Part shown: positions 1-7,398 of the stretch, piece by piece | Layout: each line of letters begins with the position of its first letter | Position numbering within the stretch: position 1 is the stretch's first letter | The notes under the pieces: generated by a model | Databases searched by the model: none | What the model saw: the letters and a program-made list of their open reading frames with translations, nothing else | What the model was told of the DNA's origin: nothing | Assembly: GCA_018394315.1 (NCBI GenBank) | Contig: CP074575.1 | Span: forward strand, 186,001 to 250,000 | Length of the DNA stretch: 64,000 bases | Direction: 5' to 3' | Source of the DNA: Mycoplasmatota bacterium | Lineage (GTDB): Bacteria > Bacillota_I > Bacilli_A > MAG-NZ | Made by a program: the position numbers and the translations under genes

Positions 1-389
1 CCTTTACCGATATACATATCATCTCTAATACCAATGACATCTGCCATAAATGAAATCATATTAGCTGTTTCTCTTACTGTTTCTCCGTGTGCTACTTGTG
101 ATTTTCCTTCATCTAAATCTTGTACTTCTAATCCTAATAAGTTACATGCACTTGAGAAACTAAATCTTGTTCTTGTTGAATTATCTCTAAATAATGAAAT
201 CCCTAATCCACTATCAAAGATTTTTGTTGATATATTTTGTTCTCTCATTCCTCTTAATATATCAGCTACTTTATATACTGATGCGATTTCATCATCACTT
301 TTTTCCCAAGTTAGCAAGAAATCATCGTTATGCATTTTACTGTGATCTAGTTTACCTAGTTCATCAATCATATTTTTAATATCTTTCAT
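1..389 (-). CDS. ygeW: YgeW-type knotted carbamoyltransferase, N-terminal part (runs off the window)
   Basis: About 129 N-terminal residues are visible. They contain the carbamoyl-phosphate motif STRTRFSF, followed by LLGLEVQDLDEGKSQVAHGE and then RETANMISFMADVIGIRDD, a pattern typical of the aspartate/ornithine carbamoyltransferase fold in its YgeW branch. The start ATG at 389 follows a GGAGG and lies 11 bases after the stop of ygeY, so the two are co-transcribed leftward. The family's true substrate is unsettled; in gut anaerobes the gene belongs to the cluster linked to anaerobic urate breakdown. The C-terminus lies outside the window. Confidence 0.85.
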   Translation of the reverse strand, partial: MKDIKNMIDELGKLDHSKMHNDDFLLTWEKSDDEIASVYKVADILRGMREQNISTKIFDSGLGISLFRDNSTRTRFSFSSACNLLGLEVQDLDEGKSQVAHGETVRETANMISFMADVIGIRDDMYIGK

Positions 390-400
390 GTTACCCTCCA

Positions 401-1591
401 TTATTTAACGTACATAGTTGGTAATGCAGCGTATACTGCAGCACACTTAACTAAGTCCGCCTTCCAAGTTTTTTCATTAGGTGCATGTGCTTCCTCTTCT
501 TTACCTGGTCCAAATCCGATACATGGTATTTCTTCTCTACCCATGATTGATACACCATTTGTTGAGAATGTCCATTTATCTACTTTAGGTGTCCCATACA
601 TACCTTCATATGCTTTCACCATTGCTTTTGTTGCATCGTGTTCTTCTGGTAATACCCATGTTGGGAAGTAACAATCTGTTTCATATACTAATCCTGTATA
701 AGCAGGTCTATCATATTTATACATTGATACTACTGCATTATGTTTTTTTACTGCTGGTAAATCTCTTATTTCTTCTAATGCTGATAAATAAGTTTCTCCA
801 TCAGTAAGTCTTCTATCAATTGAAATTGCACAACTATCAGCTACTGCACATCGTGATGGTGAAGTAAAGAATATTTCTGATACAGCTAAAGTACCTTTAC
901 CTAAAAATTCATCATAATGTAATTTATCATTTAAAGCTTCAACCTCTTTTAAGATTTCCGCCATTTTATATATTGCGTTAGATCCACGTTCTGGTGCTGA
1001 ACCATGACAAGATACTCCAGCTACATCTACTCTTATTTCCATTCTTCCTCTTTGACCACGGTAGATGTTTCCATTTGTTGGTTCTGTTATTACTACAAAC
1101 TCAGGTCTAACTTTATCTTCATTAATTATATATTGCCAACATAAACCATCACAGTCTTCTTCTTGTACTGTACCTGTTACTAATACTGTGTAACCGTCTA
1201 TTAGGTTTAAGTCCTTCATTATTTTAGCTCCATATACTGATGATACAATTCCACCTAACTGGTCAGACGCTCCACGTCCACCAATTTCTTCTTCAGTTTC
1301 ATATCCTTCATATGGATCAAACTCCCAGTTATCTAAATTACCTACACCAACAGTATCAATATGCGCATCATATGCGATTAAAGTTCCGCCAGTACCCATA
1401 TAACCTAATACATTTCCTTGAGGGTCAATTTCTACTTTATCGAATCCTACTTTTTCCATTTCCTCTTTAATTCTTAATACTGTTTTTTCCTCATCACAGC
1501 TTTCTCCTGGTATTTCGATTAAGTCTCTTAAAAACTTAGTCATGTCAGCTTTGTAACTTTCAGCTTTGTTTTTTACTTCTGTAAAATTCAT
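401..1591 (-). CDS. ygeY: YgeY-family M20 metallohydrolase (selenium-metabolism-linked hydrolase)
   Basis: A 396-residue cytosolic protein of the M20 peptidase/deacylase family. Visible metal-site motifs are [12 protein letters not shown] (residues about 73-84) and VQEEDCDG (about 147-154), followed by [16 protein letters not shown] and a dimerisation domain. Length matches the family. The start at 1591 has a GGAGG 7 bases upstream. It is followed by ygeW in the same leftward operon and preceded by a perfect cre site, which suggests CcpA control. Likely role: hydrolysing a ureido or amide intermediate on the route from purines to diaminopropionate. The exact reaction is inferred from context, not from the sequence. 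Confidence 0.9.
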   Translation of the reverse strand: MNFTEVKNKAESYKADMTKFLRDLIEIPGESCDEEKTVLRIKEEMEKVGFDKVEIDPQGNVLGYMGTGGTLIAYDAHIDTVGVGNLDNWEFDPYEGYETEEEIGGRGASDQLGGIVSSVYGAKIMKDLNLIDGYTVLVTGTVQEEDCDGLCWQYIINEDKVRPEFVVITEPTNGNIYRGQRGRMEIRVDVAGVSCHGSAPERGSNAIYKMAEILKEVEALNDKLHYDEFLGKGTLAVSEIFFTSPSRCAVADSCAISIDRRLTDGETYLSALEEIRDLPAVKKHNAVVSMYKYDRPAYTGLVYETDCYFPTWVLPEEHDATKAMVKAYEGMYGTPKVDKWTFSTNGVSIMGREEIPCIGFGPGKEEEAHAPNEKTWKADLVKCAAVYAALPTMYVK

Positions 1592-1619
1592 TTTAAATCC
1601 TCCACTATTTTTATTATGA

Positions 1620-1645
1620 ATTAATTGAAAACGCTTTCAATTAAT
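1620..1645. promoter_or_regulatory. CcpA catabolite-responsive element (cre)
   Basis: The core TGAAAACGCTTTCA matches the cre consensus TGWAANCGNTNWCA at every position, on both strands. It sits inside a longer palindrome with arms ATTAATTGAAA and TTTCAATTAAT around ACGC. It lies between the regulator stop (1671) and the ygeY start (1591), and no U-run follows, so a terminator is unlikely. Carbon catabolite control of ygeYW is inferred. Confidence 0.75.
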
Positions 1646-1670
1646 CAAGTTGAAATACTCTATATAAATA

Positions 1671-2288
1671 CTATTCTATATAATTATAAATACTGAACTT
1701 GGAAATCGAAAAATATTTTGCTACTTTCTCACCCGATTTGGTTATTAAAAACGCACCCGCTCTATGCAAGTATCTAATTGCCTCAATCTTTTCTTTTTTA
1801 TTCATTAATTCTACTGACTTTCCAACATATTTTACTGATTGTTCTATCAATGCATCTAAAACCTCATTAATATTGGTTGGAATCTTATCAATCTCTTCAT
1901 CTTCTCCCGTTGTTAAAAGTAACTTTTCTAATGCCTCTTTTGCGTTATTAAGATCAGTTATATCAAAATTTATCGAGAATACACCGTTTATTCTATCCTC
2001 ATTATCATACATGAAGATAGAACTACATTTCAAAATCTTACCTTGTTCCGTCTTAGTTAGATAATTTAAATGATCTTTTAATTTTCTACCTTCTTTTAAA
2101 GCCTCCAAAACTACATAAGAAGGTCCATCATTTATACTTCTATTCGAGACATGTCCGTTTTCAATAAAGACTACAGTATGTTCTAAGTCACCTTCTAAAG
2201 AATGAATTACGACTTCGCAGTTTATTCCAAAGGTAGCAGCTATACTTTTTCCGATTCTTTTTAGTAAATCGAGATTTTGTATACTCAT
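1671..2288 (-). CDS. YheO-like PAS-domain transcriptional regulator
   Basis: A 205-residue protein with an N-terminal YheO-like PAS domain (about residues 1-115; FGINCEVVIHSLEG, then GPSYVVLEALKEGRKLKDHL and IFMYDNEDRINGVFSINFDIT) and a C-terminal DauR/YheO-type helix-turn-helix (about 160-205; KKEKIEAIRYLHRAGAFLI, then VAKYFSISKFSIYNYIE). The family often controls neighbouring amino-acid or purine catabolic genes, and this gene lies between ygeYW and the divergent PLP-enzyme operon. Its promoter is TTGACA (2333-2338), 17 bases, TAAAAT (2310-2315), read leftward. The palindrome at 2371-2395 is the obvious candidate operator. The ligand is unknown. Confidence 0.85.
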   Translation of the reverse strand: MSIQNLDLLKRIGKSIAATFGINCEVVIHSLEGDLEHTVVFIENGHVSNRSINDGPSYVVLEALKEGRKLKDHLNYLTKTEQGKILKCSSIFMYDNEDRINGVFSINFDITDLNNAKEALEKLLLTTGEDEEIDKIPTNINEVLDALIEQSVKYVGKSVELMNKKEKIEAIRYLHRAGAFLITKSGEKVAKYFSISKFSIYNYIE

Positions 2289-2309
2289 TGAATCACTTCC
2301 TCTATTTAA

Positions 2310-2338
2310 ATTTTATATTTCTTCTTTCTATTTGTCAA
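2310..2338 (-). promoter_or_regulatory. Sigma-A promoter of the YheO-like regulator
   Basis: Leftward TTGACA at 2338-2333, a 17-base spacer, then TAAAAT at 2315-2310. The -35 is perfect and the -10 has one mismatch. It lies 22 bases upstream of the regulator's ATG. Confidence 0.75.
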
Positions 2339-2370
2339 ATTTTTTTGCAATTTTGTTCCATGACAAGTAG

Positions 2371-2395
2371 AAATTTACAAAAATTTTGTAAATTT
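2371..2395. promoter_or_regulatory. Perfect 12+1+12 palindrome, candidate operator
   Basis: The arms AAATTTACAAAA and TTTTGTAAATTT mirror each other exactly around a single central A. The palindrome ends 2 bases before the rightward -35 box and lies 33 bases upstream of the leftward -35 box. This placement suits a site bound by the YheO-like regulator to control both directions. Binding is inferred. Confidence 0.6.
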
Positions 2396-2397
2396 GT

Positions 2398-2426
2398 TTG
2401 ACAATGTTTTTGGCTGGTAGTAAAAT
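2398..2426 (+). promoter_or_regulatory. Sigma-A promoter of the PLP enzyme/ygeX operon
   Basis: TTGACA at 2398-2403, a 17-base spacer, then TAAAAT at 2421-2426. It lies 36 bases upstream of the first start codon (2462). Confidence 0.75.
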
Positions 2427-2461
2427 CAAACTAGAAACATAATATCAGATTGGAGGATATC

Positions 2462-3934
2462 ATGGTAAAAGACTTTAATTTAATTGACTTAACAATCAAT
2501 GAAGAAAAACTTGAGAATGCAATAAAAAGAGCGAAGGAACAAGGAATAATAATACCTACTTTTAAACAGATGAAGAATCCAGGACTTATTCCTCAGGACA
2601 TTAAAGAAAAATTAAAGAACATTGGTTTATGGGATATTGATCCTTTAAATCTATTCCGTATTAACTGGCATAATGATTCACTTAACGACGGTGGAGGATT
2701 TAGTGATTGTAACTATGTAGTATTACCTGAAGAAATTACAGGTGTTAAAGCAAAGGTTGTAGCTGTAAGTGGTAAGCTATTCCCAACTGGTGCACATAAA
2801 GTAGGTGCAGCATTTGCTTGTTTAGTACCAAGACTAGTAACAGGACAATTCGATCCAACTACAACTAAAGCAGTATGGCCATCAACTGGTAACTACTGTA
2901 GAGGTGGAGCATATGATTCAGCTTTATTATCATGTGATTCAATCGCTATATTACCAGAGGGAATGTCAAAAGAAAGATTTGAATGGTTAGAAAAAGTAGC
3001 TGGTGAAACTATTAAAACACCAGGTTGTGAAAGTAACGTAAAAGAAATTTTTGATAAATGCTGGGAACTTAGAAATTCTGGTGAAGATTTAATGATCTTC
3101 AATCAGTTTGAAGAGTTTGGTAACTATCTATGGCATCATGAAGTAACTGGTTCAGCTATGGAAGAAGTTATCAATGCTGTTGGTGGAAACTTTAAAGGGT
3201 ATATCAGTGCTACTGGTTCAGGTGGAACTATCGCAGCTGGGGATTACTTAAAAACAAAATTCCCATTCTCTAAAATAGCTGCTTCAGAAGCTCTGCAGTG
3301 TCCAACAATTTATAATAATGGATTTGGTGATCATAGAATCGAAGGTATTGGTGATAAACATATCCCTTGGATCCATAATGTTAAAAATACAGATCTAGCA
3401 GTAGCTATTGATGATGAAGCACCAATGAACTGGATTAGAATGTTCAATGAAAAAGAAGGAATTGAGTTATTAAGAAATAAAGGTGTATCTGAAGATATAA
3501 TAGAAAAATTAAACTGGGTAGGTATCTCAGGAGCTGCTAATATCATTTCAGCTATTAAGTTTGCTAAGTATTTTGAATTAGGTGAAGATGATGTAGTTGT
3601 TACTATACTTACAGATTCAATTGAAATGTATCAAAGTAGATTAGAAGAGTTAAACGAAGAAAGAGGAGAATTCTCTTCGTATGATGCATTCGGTGTATAC
3701 GAAAGATACTTTAAAGGTGTAAACATTGATTACATTAAAGAATTAAATTATTATGACAGAAAAACAGTTCATAACTTAAAATATTATACTTGGATTGAAC
3801 AACAAGGAAAAACATATGAAGAAATATTAGCACAGTGGGATGATGATTCATATTGGACTAACATTCCAAAAGCTGCAGAAAAATTAGATGAGCTTATAGA
3901 ACAGTTTAATGAAAGAGTAAAGAATAGTAAGTAG
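2462..3934 (+). CDS. TrpB/cysteine-synthase-like PLP-dependent enzyme of the Yge locus
   Basis: A 490-residue fold-type II PLP enzyme. FPTGAHKVGAAF places the probable Schiff-base lysine at K113, as in the TrpB motif. Other conserved blocks are WPSTGNYCRGGAYDSALL, PGCESNVKEIFDKCWELR, the phosphate-binding-like ATGSGGTIAAGD, and FGDHRIEGIGDKHIPWIH. ATG 2462 is chosen because TGGAGGA lies just upstream; a TTG 12 bases earlier has no such site. It shares an operon with ygeX, 13 bases apart. Close relatives are annotated only as PLP-dependent protein subunit beta. Substrate unknown; a lyase acting on a purine-derived amino acid next to YgeX is a guess from context. Confidence 0.85.
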   Translation: MVKDFNLIDLTINEEKLENAIKRAKEQGIIIPTFKQMKNPGLIPQDIKEKLKNIGLWDIDPLNLFRINWHNDSLNDGGGFSDCNYVVLPEEITGVKAKVVAVSGKLFPTGAHKVGAAFACLVPRLVTGQFDPTTTKAVWPSTGNYCRGGAYDSALLSCDSIAILPEGMSKERFEWLEKVAGETIKTPGCESNVKEIFDKCWELRNSGEDLMIFNQFEEFGNYLWHHEVTGSAMEEVINAVGGNFKGYISATGSGGTIAAGDYLKTKFPFSKIAASEALQCPTIYNNGFGDHRIEGIGDKHIPWIHNVKNTDLAVAIDDEAPMNWIRMFNEKEGIELLRNKGVSEDIIEKLNWVGISGAANIISAIKFAKYFELGEDDVVVTILTDSIEMYQSRLEELNEERGEFSSYDAFGVYERYFKGVNIDYIKELNYYDRKTVHNLKYYTWIEQQGKTYEEILAQWDDDSYWTNIPKAAEKLDELIEQFNERVKNSK

Positions 3935-3947
3935 TAAGGAGAGTCTG

Positions 3948-5150
3948 ATGGATAAAATAAGATATTGTAAAAATGAAATGAAATCAGATTTATTAAATGA
4001 AGCTACTGAATTATTTTCTAAAAAGAACACTAAGAAAATAGAGGCTTTCCATAAGTCTATGGGTGAATTATATAATGTAACACCTTTAGAAAGATTAAAA
4101 GGTCTAGCCAATCATTTAGGAATAAAAGAATTACTAGTTAAAGATGAATCAAAACGAGGAAACTTAAAAGCATTTAAATTATTAGGTGGAGCATATTCAG
4201 TTGCTTCAAGTATATGTAAGAAATTAGATTTAGATATAAGCGAGATTGACTTTGATTATTTAAAATCAGATGAAGTTAAGAAGAAACTAGGTAATTTAGT
4301 GTTTGCAGCTGCATCTGATGGTAATCACGGTAAATCAGTAGCATGGGCGGCAAACGAGTTCAATCAAGAATCTATAGTTTATATGCCTAAAGGTACAGTA
4401 AAAGATAGAGTTACTGCGATTGAAGAGTTAGGTGGTACAGTTCTTGTAACTGATATGAACTATGATGGATGTGTAAGTGAAGTAAATAGATTAGGTAAAG
4501 AAAAAGGTTGGGAAGTTATTCTTGATACGGCTGCAGAAGGTGATCCAGAAGTAGCTACATGGGTAATGCAAGGTTATGCAACTATGGCTTATGAAGCATT
4601 TAACCAACTTTATGAGCTTAATCTTAAACCCACACATATTTTCTTACAAGCAGGTGTAGGTTCAATGGCTGCATCAGCAATGGGGGTATTTATAAATCAT
4701 ACTTACCCAGATTGTCCTAAGTTTTATACTTTAGAACCACATCAAGCTAATTGTTATTATCAGTCTGGAATGGCTAATGACTATAAACCAAGAAGTGTCG
4801 AGGGTGATATGGATAGTATAAGTGCTGGACTTTCTTGTGGTGTTCCTAATCCAATATCATGGGAAGTAATAAGAAACTTTGCTGATGGGTTTATCTCATG
4901 TGATGATACATTAGCTGCAAATGGTATGAGAATTTTAGGAAACCCCTTACCAAGTGATAACAGAATCACTTCAGGTGAATCTGGTTCAATTGGTACTGGA
5001 TTTATAGATTCAGTAATGAAAGATAAGTTAAAGAATGAACTTAACTTAGACGAGAATTCAGTGGTTTTATTATTTAGCACTGAAGGAGATACAGATAGTG
5101 TGAACTATAGAGATATCGTATGGTATGGAAAATTTAATAGTTTGAAGTAA
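3948..5150 (+). CDS. ygeX: 2,3-diaminopropionate ammonia-lyase
   Basis: A 400-residue fold-type II PLP enzyme. GNLKAFKLLGGAYS carries the PLP lysine at K77, the position known for E. coli YgeX, and AAASDGNHGKSVAW follows with the catalytic aspartate near 124. GSMAASAMGVF and TLEPHQANCYYQS agree with the family, as does the length. It converts 2,3-diaminopropionate to pyruvate and two ammonia. Start ATG 3948 follows AAGGAGAGTCTG, 13 bases after the preceding stop. A strong terminator follows. With YgeY and YgeW it forms the core set linked to anaerobic urate degradation in gut bacteria. Confidence 0.93.
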   Translation: MDKIRYCKNEMKSDLLNEATELFSKKNTKKIEAFHKSMGELYNVTPLERLKGLANHLGIKELLVKDESKRGNLKAFKLLGGAYSVASSICKKLDLDISEIDFDYLKSDEVKKKLGNLVFAAASDGNHGKSVAWAANEFNQESIVYMPKGTVKDRVTAIEELGGTVLVTDMNYDGCVSEVNRLGKEKGWEVILDTAAEGDPEVATWVMQGYATMAYEAFNQLYELNLKPTHIFLQAGVGSMAASAMGVFINHTYPDCPKFYTLEPHQANCYYQSGMANDYKPRSVEGDMDSISAGLSCGVPNPISWEVIRNFADGFISCDDTLAANGMRILGNPLPSDNRITSGESGSIGTGFIDSVMKDKLKNELNLDENSVVLLFSTEGDTDSVNYRDIVWYGKFNSLK

Positions 5151-5163
5151 TTTATATAAGTAA

Positions 5164-5197
5164 ATGAGTTATCTTAGAATAGATAACTCATTTTTTT
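5164..5197 (+). terminator. Rho-independent terminator after ygeX
   Basis: Perfect 11-bp stem ATGAGTTATCT/AGATAACTCAT with a 6-base loop, followed by a run of T. It lies 14 bases after the ygeX stop. Confidence 0.9.
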
Positions 5198-5201
5198 CGA
5201 A

Positions 5202-5239
5202 CCAAAAACATAAAGGACTGCCAATTGTAGCAGCCCTTT
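5202..5239 (-). terminator. Terminator at the end of the first ABC cassette operon
   Basis: Leftward stem AAAGGGCTGC/GCAGTCCTTT with one internal mismatch, followed by ATGTTTTTGG. It comes just after the small ORF at 5253-5420, so that ORF lies inside the ABC operon's transcript. Confidence 0.7.
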
Positions 5240-5252
5240 GTCAATAAAATAT

Positions 5253-5420
5253 TTAGTTATTATTGAAATATATTTCATTCCAAATTTCTAGTTCTTCGTA
5301 TGTGTTGTCATCATACTCTACATTATCACTGCAAGTCCATGCTTCAATGTTAATTTCTATATCAACATCTTCTATCGAGATTACGTTTAAGATTATGATT
5401 ACCCTTTTAATACTCTCCAT
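5253..5420 (-). CDS. Small acidic 55-residue ORF at the 3' end of the ABC operon
   Basis: The reading begins MESIKRVIIILNVIS and continues with a strongly acidic C-terminal half (DNVEYDDNTYEELEIW). It starts 55 bases after the upstream ABC gene and stops 14 bases before a terminator. No clear Shine-Dalgarno is present (only GAAAAAG), which lowers confidence. A short hydrophobic start plus an acidic tail has no family I recognise. It could be a cargo peptide, an immunity-like protein or a fortuitous ORF. The second ABC cassette has no obvious counterpart downstream. Confidence 0.4.
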   Translation of the reverse strand: MESIKRVIIILNVISIEDVDIEINIEAWTCSDNVEYDDNTYEELEIWNEIYFNNN

Positions 5421-5475
5421 CTTTTTCTAAAGGAGTTATAGTATTTTTGTAATTCTAACATATCTCTTCTTCTAG

Positions 5476-7383
5476 TTAATTAGCTTTTAAATTTACAATA
5501 ATTTGATCTTTAAATATTACTTTCTTAGAAATAATCACTACTACCATCATGAAACCTAATATTATTAGAGTTAGTAAAGGAATAAATATTACTAAATTCA
5601 TTGAATTAAGAATTTCAGTAAATGAAATTAATAGTCCTAGTTTTTTAACAGCAAGATTAAGGAATAATGTAAATAACGCTAAACTAAGAATAATTGAATC
5701 AATTCCTATTATCACAAACTCTAACATAAGGATTTTTGTTACTTTCTTGCCACCGTATCCAAATGATCTATATAGACCAATTTCATATTTTCTTTCAAAA
5801 AGTGCTGTTACCATTAATGATGTTAAAACAATCAAAGAAACTAATATTATTATTGCAGAAGTTGTTTTAAACAGTTTTGAGAAAGCATCTATTCTACTAT
5901 ACTCAGTTTCTGCACTAAGATTATATCTATCATATGGTACTACTCTAGAATCATTTTCTAACTCTTCTTTAATTTGATCCTCAGCATCCCTAAATAAGTT
6001 ATCTTTGAATACATTTACTCCAATTGGCTTGAGTTCTTCTTCAATTAAATTAGAAAACTCATCAAGAACATAAATCGATTCCTTAAAATCATAGATTTTT
6101 TCGCCATCAATTAGACCTACAACTTTAACTCTAGGGTGACCTGTATAATTTAGGATTATATTTCTACGAAAAATCATAGTAAATACTTCTGCATCGTCAA
6201 TTATTCCAGCCTCATATTTATCTAGTAGTTTTTCTCCACCTATTCCTAATTGGGTCAAAACGGTTATGGCGTGTTTTGGTGTCACTAGTATTTCTTGTTC
6301 ATTTTCAGGATACCTTCCTTGAACAATATTATCCTTAACCCACTCGTTATCAGAAATACTTTCGAATGAAGTTCTACCAATTGGACCCCACTCTAGGCTT
6401 ATTGCTATTTCTATCTTATTATCATAAATGTACTCTGCATTATCTATATGATTCATACTTTCTAAATCAGATAATAAGTCTTCACTGTCTTCATTAACAT
6501 ACAATATTAGATTCTTCACCCCTTTGTCTATGCTTCTTTCATGCATATATTGTTGAAATATACGAGTATCAAGCGCAATTGTAATAAGGGTGATTAGTAA
6601 AATAAAGCTTAACAAGATTACGGTTTTAATAGTGTGCATAAATCTTCCTACAATATTTTTAAATGCAAGCCACAAGTTAGATATCTTAAAGTTCTTTTTC
6701 TCAGAATCTTTCTTTTTAGCTGGATTAGTCACATTTTGAGTATCAGATTCAATCTTTCCATACTTAAGATAGATTATTCTATCACTATATTTTTTTGCAA
6801 CCTCATTATTATGAGTTACTAATAAAACCAATTTTGATTTTGAAAGTTCCTTAATCATATCAGCAATTTTTTCACCAGTTTTTTCATCAAGATTACCAAG
6901 TGGTTCATCACAAAGAAGTATATCTACATCTTTTGCTATCGCTCTAGCAATCGCAACTCTTTGCTTTTGTCCACCCGATAATTGTTTTGGCAACTTGTTT
7001 AAATGATCCCCAAGCCCTACGTCCACTAAAATACTCTTAGCTCTTTTTCTTTTGTTTGTTACATCATCTGACATTACTATTAATACATTATCTAGAATGC
7101 TTAGATGATCAATTAAATTATAATGTTGAAATATAAAACCAATTTTTTTACTTCGAAAAGATGATAAATCAGTAATTTCTTCATCTTCAAATAAAATTTT
7201 TCCACTATCTACTTTGTCTAGAGCTCCAAGCAAATTTAATAGGGTGGTTTTACCACTTCCGCTTGTACCAAGTATCGAGACAAATCCAGTACCTTCAAGC
7301 TCAAGATTAAAGTTTTCTAATACAACTTGGTCTAAATCTTCCCTTATCGGATAACTTTTCTTAACGTCTAATAATTTTAACAT
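5476..7383 (-). CDS. ABC transporter, fused ATPase-FtsX permease (cassette 1, second gene)
   Basis: A 635-residue MacB/LolD-type fusion. The ATPase (about 1-225) has Walker A GTSGSGKTT (39-47), signature LSGGQKQR (135-142) and Walker B ILLCDEPLGNLDE (about 155-167). A membrane segment near 250-270 leads to a roughly 240-residue extracytoplasmic domain and then three C-terminal helices (about 515-625) with the FtsX-like ERKYEIGLYRSFGY. It starts 15 bases after the partner gene's stop, with GAGGAGG upstream. Together the two genes probably encode a heterodimeric membrane-bound pump, such as a peptide or antibiotic efflux system. The 27.1-29.0 kb protein is a close paralogue of equal length. Confidence 0.88.
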   Translation of the reverse strand: MLKLLDVKKSYPIREDLDQVVLENFNLELEGTGFVSILGTSGSGKTTLLNLLGALDKVDSGKILFEDEEITDLSSFRSKKIGFIFQHYNLIDHLSILDNVLIVMSDDVTNKRKRAKSILVDVGLGDHLNKLPKQLSGGQKQRVAIARAIAKDVDILLCDEPLGNLDEKTGEKIADMIKELSKSKLVLLVTHNNEVAKKYSDRIIYLKYGKIESDTQNVTNPAKKKDSEKKNFKISNLWLAFKNIVGRFMHTIKTVILLSFILLITLITIALDTRIFQQYMHERSIDKGVKNLILYVNEDSEDLLSDLESMNHIDNAEYIYDNKIEIAISLEWGPIGRTSFESISDNEWVKDNIVQGRYPENEQEILVTPKHAITVLTQLGIGGEKLLDKYEAGIIDDAEVFTMIFRRNIILNYTGHPRVKVVGLIDGEKIYDFKESIYVLDEFSNLIEEELKPIGVNVFKDNLFRDAEDQIKEELENDSRVVPYDRYNLSAETEYSRIDAFSKLFKTTSAIIILVSLIVLTSLMVTALFERKYEIGLYRSFGYGGKKVTKILMLEFVIIGIDSIILSLALFTLFLNLAVKKLGLLISFTEILNSMNLVIFIPLLTLIILGFMMVVVIISKKVIFKDQIIVNLKAN

Positions 7384-7398
7384 AAAACCACACCTCCT

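Noticed and set aside
5549..5977. 142-codon rightward ORF
   Set aside because: It lies wholly opposite the ABC permease domain; length reflects AT-rich antisense bias.
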